A DNA stretch of 64,000 nt, taken from positions 29,395 to 93,394 of the forward strand of contig JAFAZE010000145.1 of NCBI GenBank assembly GCA_019239975.1, written 5' to 3'. Shown here one piece after another: positions 40,226-49,027 of this stretch. Origin of the DNA: Streptosporangiaceae bacterium (GTDB lineage Bacteria > Actinomycetota > Actinomycetes > Streptosporangiales > Streptosporangiaceae). The stretch's first letter is position 1. Every line of letters starts with the position of its first letter. Under the pieces are notes generated by a model. That model had not been told where the DNA came from. It saw only the letters and a list, made by a program, of their open reading frames with translations, and made no database searches. Made by a program: the position numbers and the translations under genes.

Positions 40226-41107
40226 TCAGCCGCCGCTGAGCACACGGGCGCCGGACGGATGCCGCGGCCCGTTTGGCGCTGCCTGCTCCAGGATCTCGAC
40301 GGGGTCGCCGATCTTTATCGTGTCGCCGGGCCTGGGAGAGTCCGGGATCAGGTTGATGCCGAACCACACTTTGCCGTCCCAGCGCCGGTATTTCGCGAGC
40401 GTGGTGATCGGCTCCTTGCCTTTCGCCGCCGTGGCGGGGTCGATCGTGGTGAGCACGCAGCGGTCGCATCCTTTGGTCACCCGGAACACGACGTCGCCGA
40501 TGCGCAGCAGCCGCCAGGTGTCCTCGGCCCACGCTGGGGCGCCGGCGACCACGACGTTTGGCCGGAACCGCGTCATCGGCAGCGGCCCTTCGGCCGCGCG
40601 CGGGCCGCCGGCGATCAGCTCGTTGAGCGTGACCAGCGAGGCCTGGCTGGTCAGCAGCAGCGGGTAGGCGTCGGCAAACGACACCCGGTCGCCCTCCCGG
40701 CTCCGCGACGGATCTGGCCTCCGCCGTGTCGGGTCGTCGAGATACACGAGGCGTACCGGCTCCCCCACAACCTGGCTGAGCCAGTCCGCCGCCGCGTCGC
40801 AGGCGAGCGCCGCGGGGAGCTCGCTGTCCCACACACTCACCGGCACCAGCTCGTCCCCGCGCGGAACGGGGACGGTCAGGTCCTCGGCGGCAGGCGTGCT
40901 GAGCGTGATGCTGTCGCTGTTCAGGTAAGGCGTGACCAGCAGAAGCTGCGGGTACTTGCGCGCGGTCACCGCGTCACCGTCGGCGTCCACGATCATCCAG
41001 CGGCGGTCCCCCGCCAGCCCCCACGGCTCGACGGCCGCGGCTTCTCTCCGCTCGCCGCGGCAGGACTTGAGCGGGTACCGGTATATACCGTTTACGCTGA
41101 GCGGCAT
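40226..41107 (-). CDS. MOSC-domain protein (YcbX-like)
   Basis: 293 residues from ATG 41107. VNGIYRYPLKSCRGERREAA opens the MOSC N-terminal beta-barrel. GDRRWMIVDADGDAVTARKY follows. In the MOSC core FRPNVVVAGAPAWAEDTW and VTKGCDRCVLTTIDPATA hold the conserved Cys of YcbX-type proteins. MOSC proteins bind molybdenum cofactor and act in N-hydroxylated base detoxification or sulfur transfer. It ends 12 bp from the stop of the sulfite-oxidase-like gene (convergent), a suggestive pairing of two Mo-cofactor proteins. Confidence 0.85.
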   Translation of the reverse strand: MPLSVNGIYRYPLKSCRGERREAAAVEPWGLAGDRRWMIVDADGDAVTARKYPQLLLVTPYLNSDSITLSTPAAEDLTVPVPRGDELVPVSVWDSELPAALACDAAADWLSQVVGEPVRLVYLDDPTRRRPDPSRSREGDRVSFADAYPLLLTSQASLVTLNELIAGGPRAAEGPLPMTRFRPNVVVAGAPAWAEDTWRLLRIGDVVFRVTKGCDRCVLTTIDPATAAKGKEPITTLAKYRRWDGKVWFGINLIPDSPRPGDTIKIGDPVEILEQAAPNGPRHPSGARVLSGG

Positions 41108-41136
41108 ACCCCAATAGTGCGGTACGGGCTTGGCAC

Positions 41137-41184
41137 GTTGTACCCGGTGCCCCGTTGTACCCGGTGCCCCGTTGTACCCGGTGT
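41137..41184 (+). repeat. 17-bp tandem repeat upstream of the MOSC gene
   Basis: GTTGTACCCGGTGCCCC occurs twice in succession (41137-41153, 41154-41170), with a partial third copy (41171-41184). It is upstream of the MOSC gene (minus strand) and could be a repeated operator. The rest of the gap 41108-41474 is A/T-richer around 41270-41300 and has no gene. Confidence 0.85.
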
Positions 41185-41474
41185 TCGGCCGGCCGCGGTC
41201 AGCTCGTGTCTCCTGAGTCGCGGTGCTTTCCGGCGGATATCTCTTTCTCAGAATGCCAGGATGCCTCCAAATCACATACATTGATAATAGAAATTGTTTT
41301 CAAGAGTTCGGCCATCTGGCTTGCCTTTAACGGACTGGCGTGCTATGCTCGAACTGAGCATCGGGACTATTGGTCGGCTGAGCGTTAGGCCGACATTGAC
41401 TTCTCCCCGCCTCGCGCGGGCCCAGCGGACACATAGGCAGCGTCCCGGTTCCGGATCACGTCATCGCTCAGCTC

Positions 41475-43607
41475 ATGGCTGCAGCATCGCCCAGTGCCCG
41501 CTCTCAGTACGGGGGAGGTGACCGCCCGGTGGCTATCCCGCCCGAAGATCCCGGCCAGGAAGACGAGGGCCGGAGTACCAAGCCCGGCAGGGAAAACGAA
41601 CACGGCCAAAGCAGGGAACCCGGCACGGTAAGCGACCCTGGCCAGGTAAGCGAGCCTGGCCCATCCGCTGACGGCGTGTGGTTCATCACAGCCGGCCCTG
41701 AGCAGTTGGCCGCGCTCGGGGTCAATGACCTGGCCGGGCTGGACGTCGCAGGGTTCGCCCAGGGCGGGGCGGCCGATGTCATGCCGCCCGGGCCGGTGCT
41801 GACCGCGATGGCCGAGGCCGCCTGCGATGCCGGGACGCTGCGCGGGCTGGACGACGGGCAGGTGCTGGGGGTGGCGGGGGCGGGCAGGCGGCTGGCCGCG
41901 CTGGCCGCGTGGGTGCAAACCACCGCGGTCGCCGAGTTCGCCGCCCGCCGCCCAGCCGGGCAGCCCCCCGCCCGGGTCGCCGGGCAGACCATCACCGAGT
42001 TCGCCGAGTTCGCCTCCCACGAGCTGGCCCCCGAACTCGTGGTCACCGACCGGGCCGCCGAAGAGGTGATGCGCCGCGCCGCCTAGGTCACCCGGCGGCT
42101 GCCCGCCTGCCTCGCCGCCCTGCGCGCCGGGCAGATCAGCGAATTCCAGCTCACCATCGCCGCCGACGCCACCGCGGGCCTGGCCGATGACGGCGCCCTG
42201 GAGGCGGACCAGCTGATCGCGGCCGCCGCCCCCGCGCTGACCCCGGGCATGCTGCGCACCATGTGCGCGCGGACGGTGATGATGATCGACCCGCAGGCCG
42301 CGAAACGGCGTAAGGATGAGGCGGCCAAAGACGCCCGGGTGGAGCGGTTCCAGGAGCACGCCGGGACCGCCGCCTTGTGCGGCCGGGACCTGCCCCCCGA
42401 TGAGGTGCTCGCCTCCTGCGCGCACATCGACGCGCTGGCCCGGGGGCTGCGCGCCGCCGGGATGACAGCCACCCTGCGGGCGCTGCGGGTCCGGGTGTAC
42501 CTGGACCTGCTGCAAGGCAAAGACCCCCGCGACCGGCTCACCACCACCAGCCAGCACTCCCCCGCCGCCGGCGGCAATCAGTCTCCCGCCGCCAGCGGCC
42601 GGGACTCCCGCGCCAGCGGCCAGGACTCCCCCGGTGCTGGCAGCCGGGGCTTCCCCGGCACCGCCAGCGGAAGCACCGGTTACGGCGGCGCGGGCACCGC
42701 AAGCCCAGACACCGGCGCCGCGAGTAAGGGGAATCCGGGCACCGACGGCGGAACCAGCGAAGATGACAGCGAGCCCGCGGAAGATGACCGCGGGACCGGC
42801 GACGATGACGGCGGGACCGGGGAGGACGGCAGCGGCGGAACGCGGCCCCAGCCGCCAGACCCGGCCAGCCCCGCGGCCCCCGGCGGCCGGGCCGCCTTCC
42901 CCGCCCTGATCAACCTGCTCATCCCCGCCAGCACCCTGCTCGGCTGCTCCGGTGCCCCAGGTGAAGCCGCCGGATGGGGCCTGCTCGACCCCGCCACCAC
43001 CCAGGACCTGGTCACCGCCGCCTCCCACCACCCCGCCACCCGCTGGTGCATCACGGTGACCGGCCCCGACGGCACCGCCACCGCCCACGGCTGCGCCCCC
43101 GGCCACCACCCCTACGACCCCCAAACGTACCGGCCAGACCCGGAGAGCCCCCCACCCGGCGGCATTCCCCCACCCGGCGGCAACCGCGACGGCCCGGCCC
43201 ACCCCCCAGGCGGCACACCCGGCGCAGCCAAAGCCCAGCAGGTGGCAGACCTCCTCCGCCACCTGAACGCCCGGCTCGCCCCCATCGCGAAAGAAACCTG
43301 CGACCACCGGCACTATGAGGACCGCTACCAGGTCAGCCGCACACTCAAGCACCTCATCCAGGCACGCACCGCCCGCTGCACCGCCCCCGGCTGCAACCGG
43401 CAAGCCGCCGACTGCGATGCCGACCACACGGTACCGTGGCCGGACGGGCCGAGCTGCGAATGCAACCTCGGCCCGCCCTGCCGCCGCCACCACCGCGCCA
43501 AACAAGCGCCGGGGTGGAGGCTCCAGCAGACCAGCCCGGGCATCATGACCTGGACCAACCCCTCCGGACGCAAACACACCACCAAACCGACCACCTACCT
43601 GCTCTGA
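41475..43607 (+). pseudogene. DUF222/HNH endonuclease-like gene interrupted by an amber codon
   Basis: One continuous frame from ATG 41475 to 43607 is split by TAG at 42084-42086. Before it, residues 70-203 are the start of a DUF222 domain (LAALAAWVQTTAVAEFAARR). After it, TRRLPACLAALRAGQISEFQ continues that domain directly, followed by a long low-complexity linker and an HNH nuclease motif CTAPGCNRQAADCDADHTVP with HH near the end. Downstream translation could begin at ATG 42249, but would lack half the DUF222 domain. So it is a nonsense-mutated gene, or the codon is read through. Confidence 0.8.
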
Positions 43608-43688
43608 CACTGGACATGAAGGAAACCAGCCCGTCGTTCGCCGGCGGCACCACGGGGATGCCGCCGGCGAGCTTCGCCCCTGGTGACC

Positions 43689-43716
43689 ACGGTCCCGTAG
43701 TTTGATCCGGGACCGT
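43689..43716 (+). terminator. Hairpin downstream of the HNH gene
   Basis: ACGGTCCCG and CGGGACCGT form perfect 9-bp arms around a 10-base loop. It lies 80 bp after the HNH stop and 90 bp before the AraC gene. There is no clear T tract. Rho-independent termination is plausible. Confidence 0.55.
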
Positions 43717-43806
43717 TTGCGGGCGCGTCGAGGCCGGGCGGGGCGGATCTTGCCAGCGGCCGGAGGGTCTTGACGCCGATCCCGCCCGGGCGCTCAGTGT
43801 GCCAGG

Positions 43807-44649
43807 ATGACCGTAATGGAGTCCTATATTGAGCGTCCGCCGTTGCCGGGGTTGGCGGGGGTGGTGCGGACAGTCTGGATCCAGCGCACCGGTGAGGCGG
43901 CGTACGTGCAACGGCACCTGCCCACGGGCGGGGTTGAGATCCACTTCCCGATCGGGGACCATCCTCAGCTGGTTGGTCCGCTGACCGGTCCGGAGATTGA
44001 GGTCATTCCGGCGCACACCACCATCGTGGGTGTGCGGTTCCGGCCGGGGACCGCGCCGCCCCTTTCGACGGTGCCCGGCGACCTGGTGGACCAGCGCCTG
44101 GGCCTGGCGGAACTATGGGGAAGCTCGGTGGACCGCCTCGTGGAGGCGATGGCCCGGGCCGGGACGCCCGAGCGGGCGCTCATGTTCTTGCAGGCCCACC
44201 TCCTGCAGGAATTTCGACGTGCCGTGCGCGTGGATCCGCTGGTAGGCGAGGCCGTGCAGGCGCTGATGCCCTGGCACCCGGTCAACATCGACACCCTGGC
44301 CACCCACCTGGCGCTTTCCGCCAGCCAGCTGCGCCGCCGTTGCCTGCACGCAGTGGGGGTGAGTCCTAAGGCCCTCCAGCGGACGTTGCGGTTCCAGGGT
44401 TTCCTCGCGCTGGCTCAGGCGGGGGCCGCCGCCTCGGGCCGGCGTGGTGCGGACGGCATGGCGGGACTGGCGGTCGACGTGGGGTACGCCGACCAGGCAC
44501 ACCTCAGCCGGGAATGCCTCCGTCTGACTGGCCTGACCCCGCGCCAGCTCCTCGGCGGCAGCATCGACCGGTGCGCCTGTGGCCATGAGCACTCCGCCTC
44601 CTATCAGCCCTTCCTTGCCACCCGTAGCAGGCCGCCACTACGAGCCTGA
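43807..44649 (+). CDS. AraC-family transcriptional regulator
   Basis: 280 residues. The N-terminal half (residues 10-125, HLPTGGVEIHFPIGD and VGVRFRPGTAPPL) is the DUF6597-like sensor domain. The C-terminal half has two helix-turn-helix units: NIDTLATHLALSASQLRRRC and AVDVGYADQAHLSRECLRLT followed by GLTPRQLL. It is directly upstream of the flavoprotein-DHFR-epimerase gene set and probably controls it. The last 30 residues (RCACGHEHSASYQPF) are unusual in having clustered Cys/His. Confidence 0.85.
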   Translation: MTVMESYIERPPLPGLAGVVRTVWIQRTGEAAYVQRHLPTGGVEIHFPIGDHPQLVGPLTGPEIEVIPAHTTIVGVRFRPGTAPPLSTVPGDLVDQRLGLAELWGSSVDRLVEAMARAGTPERALMFLQAHLLQEFRRAVRVDPLVGEAVQALMPWHPVNIDTLATHLALSASQLRRRCLHAVGVSPKALQRTLRFQGFLALAQAGAAASGRRGADGMAGLAVDVGYADQAHLSRECLRLTGLTPRQLLGGSIDRCACGHEHSASYQPFLATRSRPPLRA

Positions 44650-44660
44650 CCCTGCTCGAT

Positions 44661-46031
44661 TTGTTCAAGACCCGTCGTCACGCCGCTGATAGTTTCGAAC
44701 CCGTGCCAGGCCTAGCCGAGTTCCGCGCCTCACTCGACGGCGAGTTGTTCAGTCCTGACTCGCCGGGCTACGAAGCGATCCGCCGCCCGGCCAGCGCCGC
44801 CTACCGGGAGGTGCGTCCCCGGCTCGTGGCTGCGTGCCGGTCGGTTTCGGACGTCGTTGGCGCCATGGCGTACGCGACAGCCACCGGGGACCGCGTCGCC
44901 CCTCGCGGCGGGGGGCACTGCTTCGCGGGCCGGTCGTCGACGGACGGGATCGTGCTCGACCTGTCTGGCCTTGATGGCATCTGGATGGCAGATGACCGGG
45001 TCGCCACGATCGGGGCCGGCGCCCGCCTGGGACAGGTGTACGCGGCGCTGCACGCCTACGGCCAGACCCTGCCAGCTGGGTGCGGTCCCACCGTCGGCAT
45101 CACAGGTCTCACCCTTGGCGGCGGGATCGGTCTGCTCGGGCGCAAGCACGGGCTGACCTGCGATCGCCTCGTCGGCGCACAGGTCGTGCTGCCAGACGGC
45201 AGCGTCGTGCATTGCGACCACGACCATGAACCGGACTTGTTCTGGGCTCTGCGCGGCGCGGGCGGCGGCCAGTTCGGTGTGGTCACGTCACTGCGGTTCG
45301 ACACCGTCCCCGAGCCGGTGACCACCCGCATCGAGGCGCACTGGCCGGACATCGCCCTCGGGGAACTCGTCGCTGCCTGGCAAGCCTGGGCACCGGACGC
45401 CCCGGACGAGCTCACCGTCAACCTCACCCTTGTGTCTGAGCCCGGCGCACCTGTCCAGGCCACCCTCTTCGGCGCCGCTGCCCTGGAGGAGGGACCGACC
45501 CGGGAGCTGCTGCGGGAGTTCACCAATCAGGCGGCCGTGGCCTCTGCGATCGAGTTGCGCACCGGCGTTCCCTACCACCATCTGAAGCACACCTTCGCCG
45601 ACCTGGACCCGCGGGATCTGCCCGGACGAGCCCTGCGGATCCGGTCGGAGTTCTTCTCCCACGCGATGTCCGACCGCACCCTCGCATCGCTCCTTACCCT
45701 GCTCGGCGACCCAAGGACCATGGGCAGACGGCAGCTCACGTTCACCGCGATGGGCGGGGCCTACAACAGGGTCGCCGAGGACGCCACCGCGTTCGCCCAC
45801 CGCGGCGAACGCTTCCTGCTCGAGCACATCGCCGACGAGGGCGACCCATGGGCCGACAGTTCCTGGGTGACCGCCCACGCCGACGGGTCGGGACATGTCT
45901 ACCCCAACTTCCCCGATCCCGCGCTGGACGACTGGGCCTCGGCGTACCACGCGGGCAACTACCCCCGGCTGGCAGCGGTCAAGAACGCCTACGACCCGCA
46001 CCGGTTCTTCGACTTCCCCCAAGCCATCTAA
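44661..46031 (+). CDS. FAD-linked oxidase (berberine-bridge-enzyme-like)
   Basis: 456 residues from TTG 44661; GTG 44703 gives a 14-residue shorter protein and no strong ribosome site distinguishes them. The FAD domain shows VAPRGGGHCFAGRSSTDGIV with the His that anchors FAD, then GCGPTVGITGLTLGGGIGLL with a possible second (Cys) anchor, and FWALRGAGGGQFGVVTSLRF. The C-terminal BBE motif DWASAYHAGNYPRLAAVKNA then YDPHRFF is clear. These are bicovalent FAD oxidases of sugars or secondary metabolites. No signal peptide is seen. It starts 11 bp after the AraC stop. Confidence 0.85.
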   Translation: MFKTRRHAADSFEPVPGLAEFRASLDGELFSPDSPGYEAIRRPASAAYREVRPRLVAACRSVSDVVGAMAYATATGDRVAPRGGGHCFAGRSSTDGIVLDLSGLDGIWMADDRVATIGAGARLGQVYAALHAYGQTLPAGCGPTVGITGLTLGGGIGLLGRKHGLTCDRLVGAQVVLPDGSVVHCDHDHEPDLFWALRGAGGGQFGVVTSLRFDTVPEPVTTRIEAHWPDIALGELVAAWQAWAPDAPDELTVNLTLVSEPGAPVQATLFGAAALEEGPTRELLREFTNQAAVASAIELRTGVPYHHLKHTFADLDPRDLPGRALRIRSEFFSHAMSDRTLASLLTLLGDPRTMGRRQLTFTAMGGAYNRVAEDATAFAHRGERFLLEHIADEGDPWADSSWVTAHADGSGHVYPNFPDPALDDWASAYHAGNYPRLAAVKNAYDPHRFFDFPQAI

Positions 46032-46050
46032 TCAGCAGCGAAAGAGGGAC

Positions 46051-46656
46051 ATGAGCAAGGTCTTCAGCGCCCACGCCGTCTCGGTCGACGGCTATATCAG
46101 TGGCCGCACTCCCAACGGCGGCGAGGAGTCCGGACGCGGTCTCGGTGACGCGCCCATGCTCTTCGACTGGTACACCGACGGGGACACGCCAAGTCAGGTG
46201 TTCGGCGGATTCAGGCTGAGTGAGCCCAGCGCCCGGTTCTTTGACGCCATCGCGGCACGAGTGGGTGCGGCTGTCGCAGGGCGCACCACCTACGAGCACT
46301 CCGGCCACTGGGGAGGCGGTGGCCCGCACCCGACGGCGCGCCTGTTCGTCCTCAGCCACCGGCCCGCGCCCGAGATCAGCCAGACGCAGACGCTCGTCAC
46401 CACCGGCATCGAGGACGCCATCGCCGCGGCACGCAAGGCCGCCGGCGGCAAGGACGTCGCCCTCATGGGCGGCGGCGTGCTGACCTCCGCGCTGGAAGCG
46501 GACCTCGTCGACGAGCTGATCCTCCACCAGGTGCCCGTCCTGCTGGGCGCCGGCCGCAGCTTCTTCCATGAGCTCCCGGAGCGCGTGCACCTCCGTCTGC
46601 TGGAGGCCATCCCGGCACCCGGCGTGACCCACCTCCACTACGAGGTGGTCCGATGA
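46051..46656 (+). CDS. Dihydrofolate reductase-like (RibD C-terminal) protein
   Basis: 201 residues from ATG 46051 with AAAGAGGGA upstream. VFSAHAVSVDGYISGRTPNG opens the RibD-C/DHFR-like fold. VGAAVAGRTTYEHSGHWGGG and ALMGGGVLTSALEADLVDEL, then LILHQVPVLLGAGRSFF are family motifs. These NADPH-dependent reductases of unknown substrate are common in actinobacteria. It overlaps the next gene by 4 bp. Confidence 0.85.
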   Translation: MSKVFSAHAVSVDGYISGRTPNGGEESGRGLGDAPMLFDWYTDGDTPSQVFGGFRLSEPSARFFDAIAARVGAAVAGRTTYEHSGHWGGGGPHPTARLFVLSHRPAPEISQTQTLVTTGIEDAIAAARKAAGGKDVALMGGGVLTSALEADLVDELILHQVPVLLGAGRSFFHELPERVHLRLLEAIPAPGVTHLHYEVVR

Positions 46657-47573
46657 TCCTCGTCACCGGCGGGCTGGGCATGATCGGCGCCCACACCGCC
46701 CGCGCGCTGGCCGACCTCGGGCACGAGGTCGTCGTCACCGCGCACCGCCGGACCGAGGTCCCGTCGTTCCTCGCCGGCCGGGTCACCGTGGAACCCCTCG
46801 ACGTCACCGACCGGGACGCCTTCCTCGCCCTCGCCGGCCGCCACGACATCAGCGGCATCGTCCACCTCGCCGGCAGCCTCCCCGGCGAGGACCCGGGCTG
46901 CTTCTTCCGCACGGAGACGACCGGCCTGCTCAACGCGCTGGACGCCGCCCGCACCTGGGGTATCCGCAGGTTCGCCGTCGCCAGCAGCATCGGCGTGTAC
47001 GCCGGCCGGACCGAGACCCGCTGGCACGAGGAGCTCGCGCTGCCCGCAGCGGAGCTGCCGCATCTGATCGTCGCCTTCAAGAAGGCCGTCGAGCCACTCA
47101 CCACGCACAGCCTCCGGGGCAGCGGCGTCCAGCCGGTCGTGCTCCGGATCGGGACCATCTGGGGACCGCTCGTCGACCCGGAATCACCGTTCTTCCCCAT
47201 TCCCTCCTATATCAACGCCGTGCTCCGCGGCGAGGAGCCGCGGCCGCTGCACGCCGACGACGGTGGTGACCGCTGCTACGCACCCGACGCCGGACGCGCG
47301 ATCGCCCTCCTGATGACCGCGGAGGCCCTGCGGCACGATACCTACAACGTCTCCAGCGGCCGGCCGGCCACCAACCGCGAGTTCGCGGACGCCCTGCAGG
47401 CGATCACCCCCGGCCTGCGGCTCGGCCTCCTGCCCGGACGGCAGGACGGCGCCGGCGACGACCCGTACCTCGACACCACCCGGCTCAGCCACGACACCGG
47501 CTTCGCGCCGGCCTTCGACGTCGCCGCGGCGGTAGCCGACTACGTCGCGTGGCGCGCCGACAACCCCCGCTGA
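46653..47573 (+). CDS. NAD-dependent epimerase/dehydratase family protein
   Basis: 306 residues. MILVTGGLGMIGAHTARALA carries the GxxGxxG site. IVHLAGSLPGEDPGCFF and RFAVASSIGVYAGR hold the expected Ser region. The usual Tyr-x-x-x-Lys is not present: the corresponding segment reads LPHLIVAFKKAVEPL, without Tyr. Catalysis may differ or be absent. DRCYAPDAGRAIALLMTAEA and TYNVSSGRPATNREFADAL are extended-SDR features. It ends the operon. Confidence 0.82.
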   Translation: MILVTGGLGMIGAHTARALADLGHEVVVTAHRRTEVPSFLAGRVTVEPLDVTDRDAFLALAGRHDISGIVHLAGSLPGEDPGCFFRTETTGLLNALDAARTWGIRRFAVASSIGVYAGRTETRWHEELALPAAELPHLIVAFKKAVEPLTTHSLRGSGVQPVVLRIGTIWGPLVDPESPFFPIPSYINAVLRGEEPRPLHADDGGDRCYAPDAGRAIALLMTAEALRHDTYNVSSGRPATNREFADALQAITPGLRLGLLPGRQDGAGDDPYLDTTRLSHDTGFAPAFDVAAAVADYVAWRADNPR

Positions 47574-47905
47574 AGGAGCACACACGCACTTGGCCCCGGC
47601 ATCGAGCATTTCGGAAGTTATCTGAAATTTTCGCGGCTAGATGCTCCGGTCCTGTATTGGAGTGCCGGGACTTAATCGGCTAACCATAGCAAATTCGTCA
47701 CTGCATCCCTGATAGCCAGGGAAAACATCCTTTTCGAAAACCGCAGGTAAATTTTCGTTTCGAAACGTTTCCGAAACTAATTGACGGCCCGATGCGGCCA
47801 ACTCACACTAACGCCGTCGGCAGATATCAAAGGCTGCCGGTCAGGCTCCCACCGGCCTGGTCCCTGGTCGTCTGCACATCACGACCCCGTCCGAGGAGGC
47901 ACCGC
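47574..47905. other. 332-bp intergenic region upstream of the xylanase gene
   Basis: No gene is seen. It is markedly A/T-richer than the rest. It holds the palindromic sites listed separately at 47731-47771 and a related CATTTCGGAAGTTATCTGAAAT stretch (positions 47607-47628) with partial dyad symmetry. The xylanase ribosome site GAGGAGGC lies at 47893-47900. Confidence 0.6.
47731..47771. promoter_or_regulatory. Palindromic operator cluster upstream of GH11 xylanase
   Basis: Three perfect palindromes: TTTTCGAAAA (47731-47740), CGTTTCGAAACG (47756-47767) and overlapping it GAAACGTTTC (47762-47771). They share the CGAAA/TTTCG half-site used by LacI-family xylose and xylan regulators in Streptomyces. 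They lie 135-175 bp upstream of the GTG start. Confidence 0.6.
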
Positions 47906-48913
47906 GTGAACGCGCCCCCACATGTCGCCAGAGCTGCCAGCAATGGCCGGATTCGGCTGCTGCTGGGCGCCGTCTTCGCCGTGATCCTGGCCGCGGCCGC
48001 GGCGGCGCAGCCCGGCGCCGCCAAGGCGGCGACGACCATCTGCTCGAACCAGACCGGCACGAACGGCGGCTATTACTACCAGATGTGGAGCGCCGGCACC
48101 GGATCGGCCTGCATCACGCTGAACTCGGGCAACAGCTACTCCACCTCGTGGAGCGGCATCGGCGACTTCGTAGCGGGCGTCGGCTGGAACCCTGGCAGCA
48201 ACGCCACGGTGAGCTTCTCCAGCAGCCTCAGCGCGTCCGGCGGCACCACGCTGGTGTCGCTCTACGGCTGGTCGACCAGCCCGCTCGTCGAGTACTACGT
48301 CATGGAGAACTACACTGGCTCGCCGCCCACGGCCGGCACGTACATGGGCCAGGTCACCAGCGACGGCGGCACGTACAACATCTACGAGCATCAGCAGGTC
48401 AACCAGCCCTCCATCCAGGGCACCGCGACCTTCGAGCAGTACCTGGCGATACGGACCTCGCCCACCAGCAGCGGAACCATCACCACGCAGAACTTCTTCA
48501 ACGCGTGGGCCAGCCACGGGATGAACCTGGGCACGCTCAACTACCAGATCCTCGCAACCGAGTCCTGGGGAGGCGGCAGCGGCAACTCCAGCGTCACGGT
48601 GAACTCCGGTGGTGGTGGTGGTGGCGGCGGCGGTGGCGGTGGCTCCGGTGGCTGCACCGCGACGCTGTCGGCCGGGTCGAAGGGCAGCAACTGGTACAAC
48701 CTCAACGTCTCGGTCTCCGGCTCCAGCACCTGGACCGTGACGATGAACCTCGTGTCCCCCGCGGTGGTCTACTCCACCTGGAACGTCAGCGCCACCTGGC
48801 CCAGCCAGTACGTGATGGTCGCCAAACCGAACGGCAACGGCAATAACTGGGGCGTCACGATCTCGCCCAACGGCCAATGGACATGGCCCACGGTCTCCTG
48901 TAGTACAGGGTAA
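47906..48913 (+). CDS. Secreted GH11 endo-1,4-beta-xylanase with C-terminal binding module
   Basis: 335 residues from GTG 47906 (GAGGAGGC upstream). Signal peptide ends near residue 42 (AAAKAATT). The GH11 jelly roll follows: YYYQMWSAGTGSACITLNSG, then VGWNPGSNATVSFSSSLSAS. The nucleophile is Glu129 in PLVEYYVMENYTG and the acid/base is Glu219 in ILATESWGG. A poly-Gly linker of about 14 residues leads to a C-terminal CBM2-like beta domain (GCTATLSAGSKGSNWYNLNV) with paired Cys and Trp residues. It cleaves internal xylan linkages outside the cell. Confidence 0.85.
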   Translation: MNAPPHVARAASNGRIRLLLGAVFAVILAAAAAAQPGAAKAATTICSNQTGTNGGYYYQMWSAGTGSACITLNSGNSYSTSWSGIGDFVAGVGWNPGSNATVSFSSSLSASGGTTLVSLYGWSTSPLVEYYVMENYTGSPPTAGTYMGQVTSDGGTYNIYEHQQVNQPSIQGTATFEQYLAIRTSPTSSGTITTQNFFNAWASHGMNLGTLNYQILATESWGGGSGNSSVTVNSGGGGGGGGGGGGSGGCTATLSAGSKGSNWYNLNVSVSGSSTWTVTMNLVSPAVVYSTWNVSATWPSQYVMVAKPNGNGNNWGVTISPNGQWTWPTVSCSTG

Positions 48914-49027
48914 TCTCCGGCCGGTGACGCTGCGGTGGGCTGACCGGCGAAGCTTGCGTTCGCCGGCCCGGCTCCCGTGAACCAGGGAAACCCCGTTGCT
49001 GACTCGCCCGTGGGCCTGTACCGCCGC

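Noticed and set aside
41385..43610. A 741-codon minus-strand frame across the DUF222-HNH gene
   Set aside because: Glycine/Val-rich shadow; the HNH motif on the plus strand shows which strand is coding even though it is interrupted.
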